This document shows, in pieces, positions 55,207 through 55,710 of a stretch of DNA of 55,710 nucleotides (its first letter is position 1; each line of letters begins with the position of its first letter). Origin of the DNA: Clostridium senegalense JC122 (GTDB lineage Bacteria > Bacillota > Clostridia > Clostridiales > Clostridiaceae); the NCBI RefSeq assembly GCF_000285575.1, contig NZ_HE611051.1, forward strand, positions 401,758 through 457,467, read 5' to 3'. The notes below the pieces were generated by a model that did no database searches, had not been told where the DNA came from, and was given only the letters and a program-made list of their open reading frames with translations. Position numbers and translations under genes: made by a program.

Positions 55207-55710
55207 TCACTTTTCTAGTTGTTCTTTTACATTCGCATATCCTTTTTTTATCCTTTGTAGTTCTTCTTCCTTCATATGATGATTTGAGAATTTAGCTTCA
55301 TTATATATCTTAGTCATACATTCTAAATCCTCCATATTATCAAATTTTAAATTTACTACATTCTTTAATTGTGTAGCTGTCATATAATTTTTAAAAACCC
55401 CTACTTTATCTGTAATCTTTTCAAATTTTTTATAAGTATAAAAAATCTCTTCTTTTATTGTTTTTTTATTTTTAAAAATTCTTTTATTTTTTCTAACTTA
55501 CTTTTCTTATTTATATCTTTTTCTTTTTTTATATTTTCTACATACTCTATATAATTATTTTCTACCTTCTTTTTTGCAACATGTATTTTACTAAACATTT
55601 TATAAACAATTACCATAATGAAACTTGCAAATAATAATTTTACTACTATATCTAATCCACTATTAACTTTTATATTATTATCAAATATATTTTAATTTCA
55701 TTAGAAATTT
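55207..55710 (-). pseudogene. Single-pass coiled-coil protein, frameshifted, at the window edge
   Basis: On the minus strand one frame reads a hydrophobic helix (VVKLLFASFIMVIVYKMF) followed by a Lys/Glu-rich, probably coiled-coil region (VENNYIEYVENIKKEKDINKKSKLEKIKEFLKI). It meets a stop after IKKQ in a run of seven T (plus strand, 55461-55467). Adding one base continues TIKEEIFYTYKKFEKITDKVG and on to ELQRIKKGYANVKEQLEK, ending TGA at 55207. The true start is at or beyond 55700; the frame is blocked upstream near the edge, so there may be a second frameshift. I do not recognise the family. Another homopolymer-indel case. Confidence 0.55.

Noticed and set aside
1-55710. Prophage, transposon or tRNA genes
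   Set aside because: No transposase, integrase, phage structural gene, tRNA cloverleaf or rRNA segment was recognised on either strand.

Overview
The window is AT-rich, low-GC Firmicute DNA and most likely comes from a Clostridium sensu stricto (cluster I) chromosome. Three things point there: the gene content (rapZ-yvcK-whiA, an acpS-alr-ndoAI-ndoA block, a split transketolase, a DUF6514-like protein), strong GGAGG ribosome binding sites with frequent TTG/GTG starts, and very AT-rich intergenic DNA. I see no rRNA, tRNA, CRISPR array, insertion sequence or prophage. The species cannot be fixed from the sequence alone.

Layout. 1-6061: an antimicrobial-peptide sensing and resistance locus. It has a BcrA-type ATPase with two ABC-2 permeases and a BceA/BceB-type transporter on the minus strand, opposite a divergent BceR/BceS-type two-component system; three of these genes carry frameshifts. 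6102-7857: mgtE behind an M-box magnesium riboswitch, with a 32-codon mini-ORF and a hairpin between the riboswitch and mgtE. 8017-15535: an amidohydrolase, an MFS transporter, an IseA-like lipoprotein, a DEDDh exonuclease, UDP-GlcNAc 2-epimerase and a dicarboxylate/amino-acid symporter. 15825-21932: a purine-salvage block with adenine deaminase under a guanine-class riboswitch and two LPQTG-anchored surface nucleotidases.

22125-33223: a Dabb-domain protein, a short structured or mini-ORF element, then the core cluster (minus-strand order) uvrC, PHP hydrolase, murB, rapZ, yvcK, whiA and a DRTGG/CBS regulator, with a lone hisC-like aminotransferase facing the other way. 33480-46424: FHA-ftsW-pbp, uvrA, uvrB, a PDZ membrane protein, a CtpA protease and ftsX/ftsE. 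46607-48168: a small membrane protein and a YdcF-like protein. 48223-49988: split transketolase. 50240-54297: ndoA, ndoAI, alr, a GerS/YdcC-like protein, an NAD(P)HX dehydratase and acpS, in an order that matches Bacillus. 54536-55710: a DUF6514-like gene, a cluster of short repeats with a Spo0A-like box, and a frameshifted coiled-coil membrane protein at the right edge.

The most important cross-cutting observation is that at least seven genes (the bceB-, bceS- and bcrB-like genes, pbp, uvrA, the PDZ gene and the right-edge gene) are broken by single-base indels. Almost all of these are one base missing from an A/T run. Either the assembly has uncorrected homopolymer errors or, at least for the transporter locus, the genes are decaying. 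The best candidates for undescribed biology are the mgtE leader mini-ORF with its hairpin, the similar element at 22431-22540, and the guanine riboswitch whose 5' P1 strand can pair with the adeC leader about 250 nt downstream.
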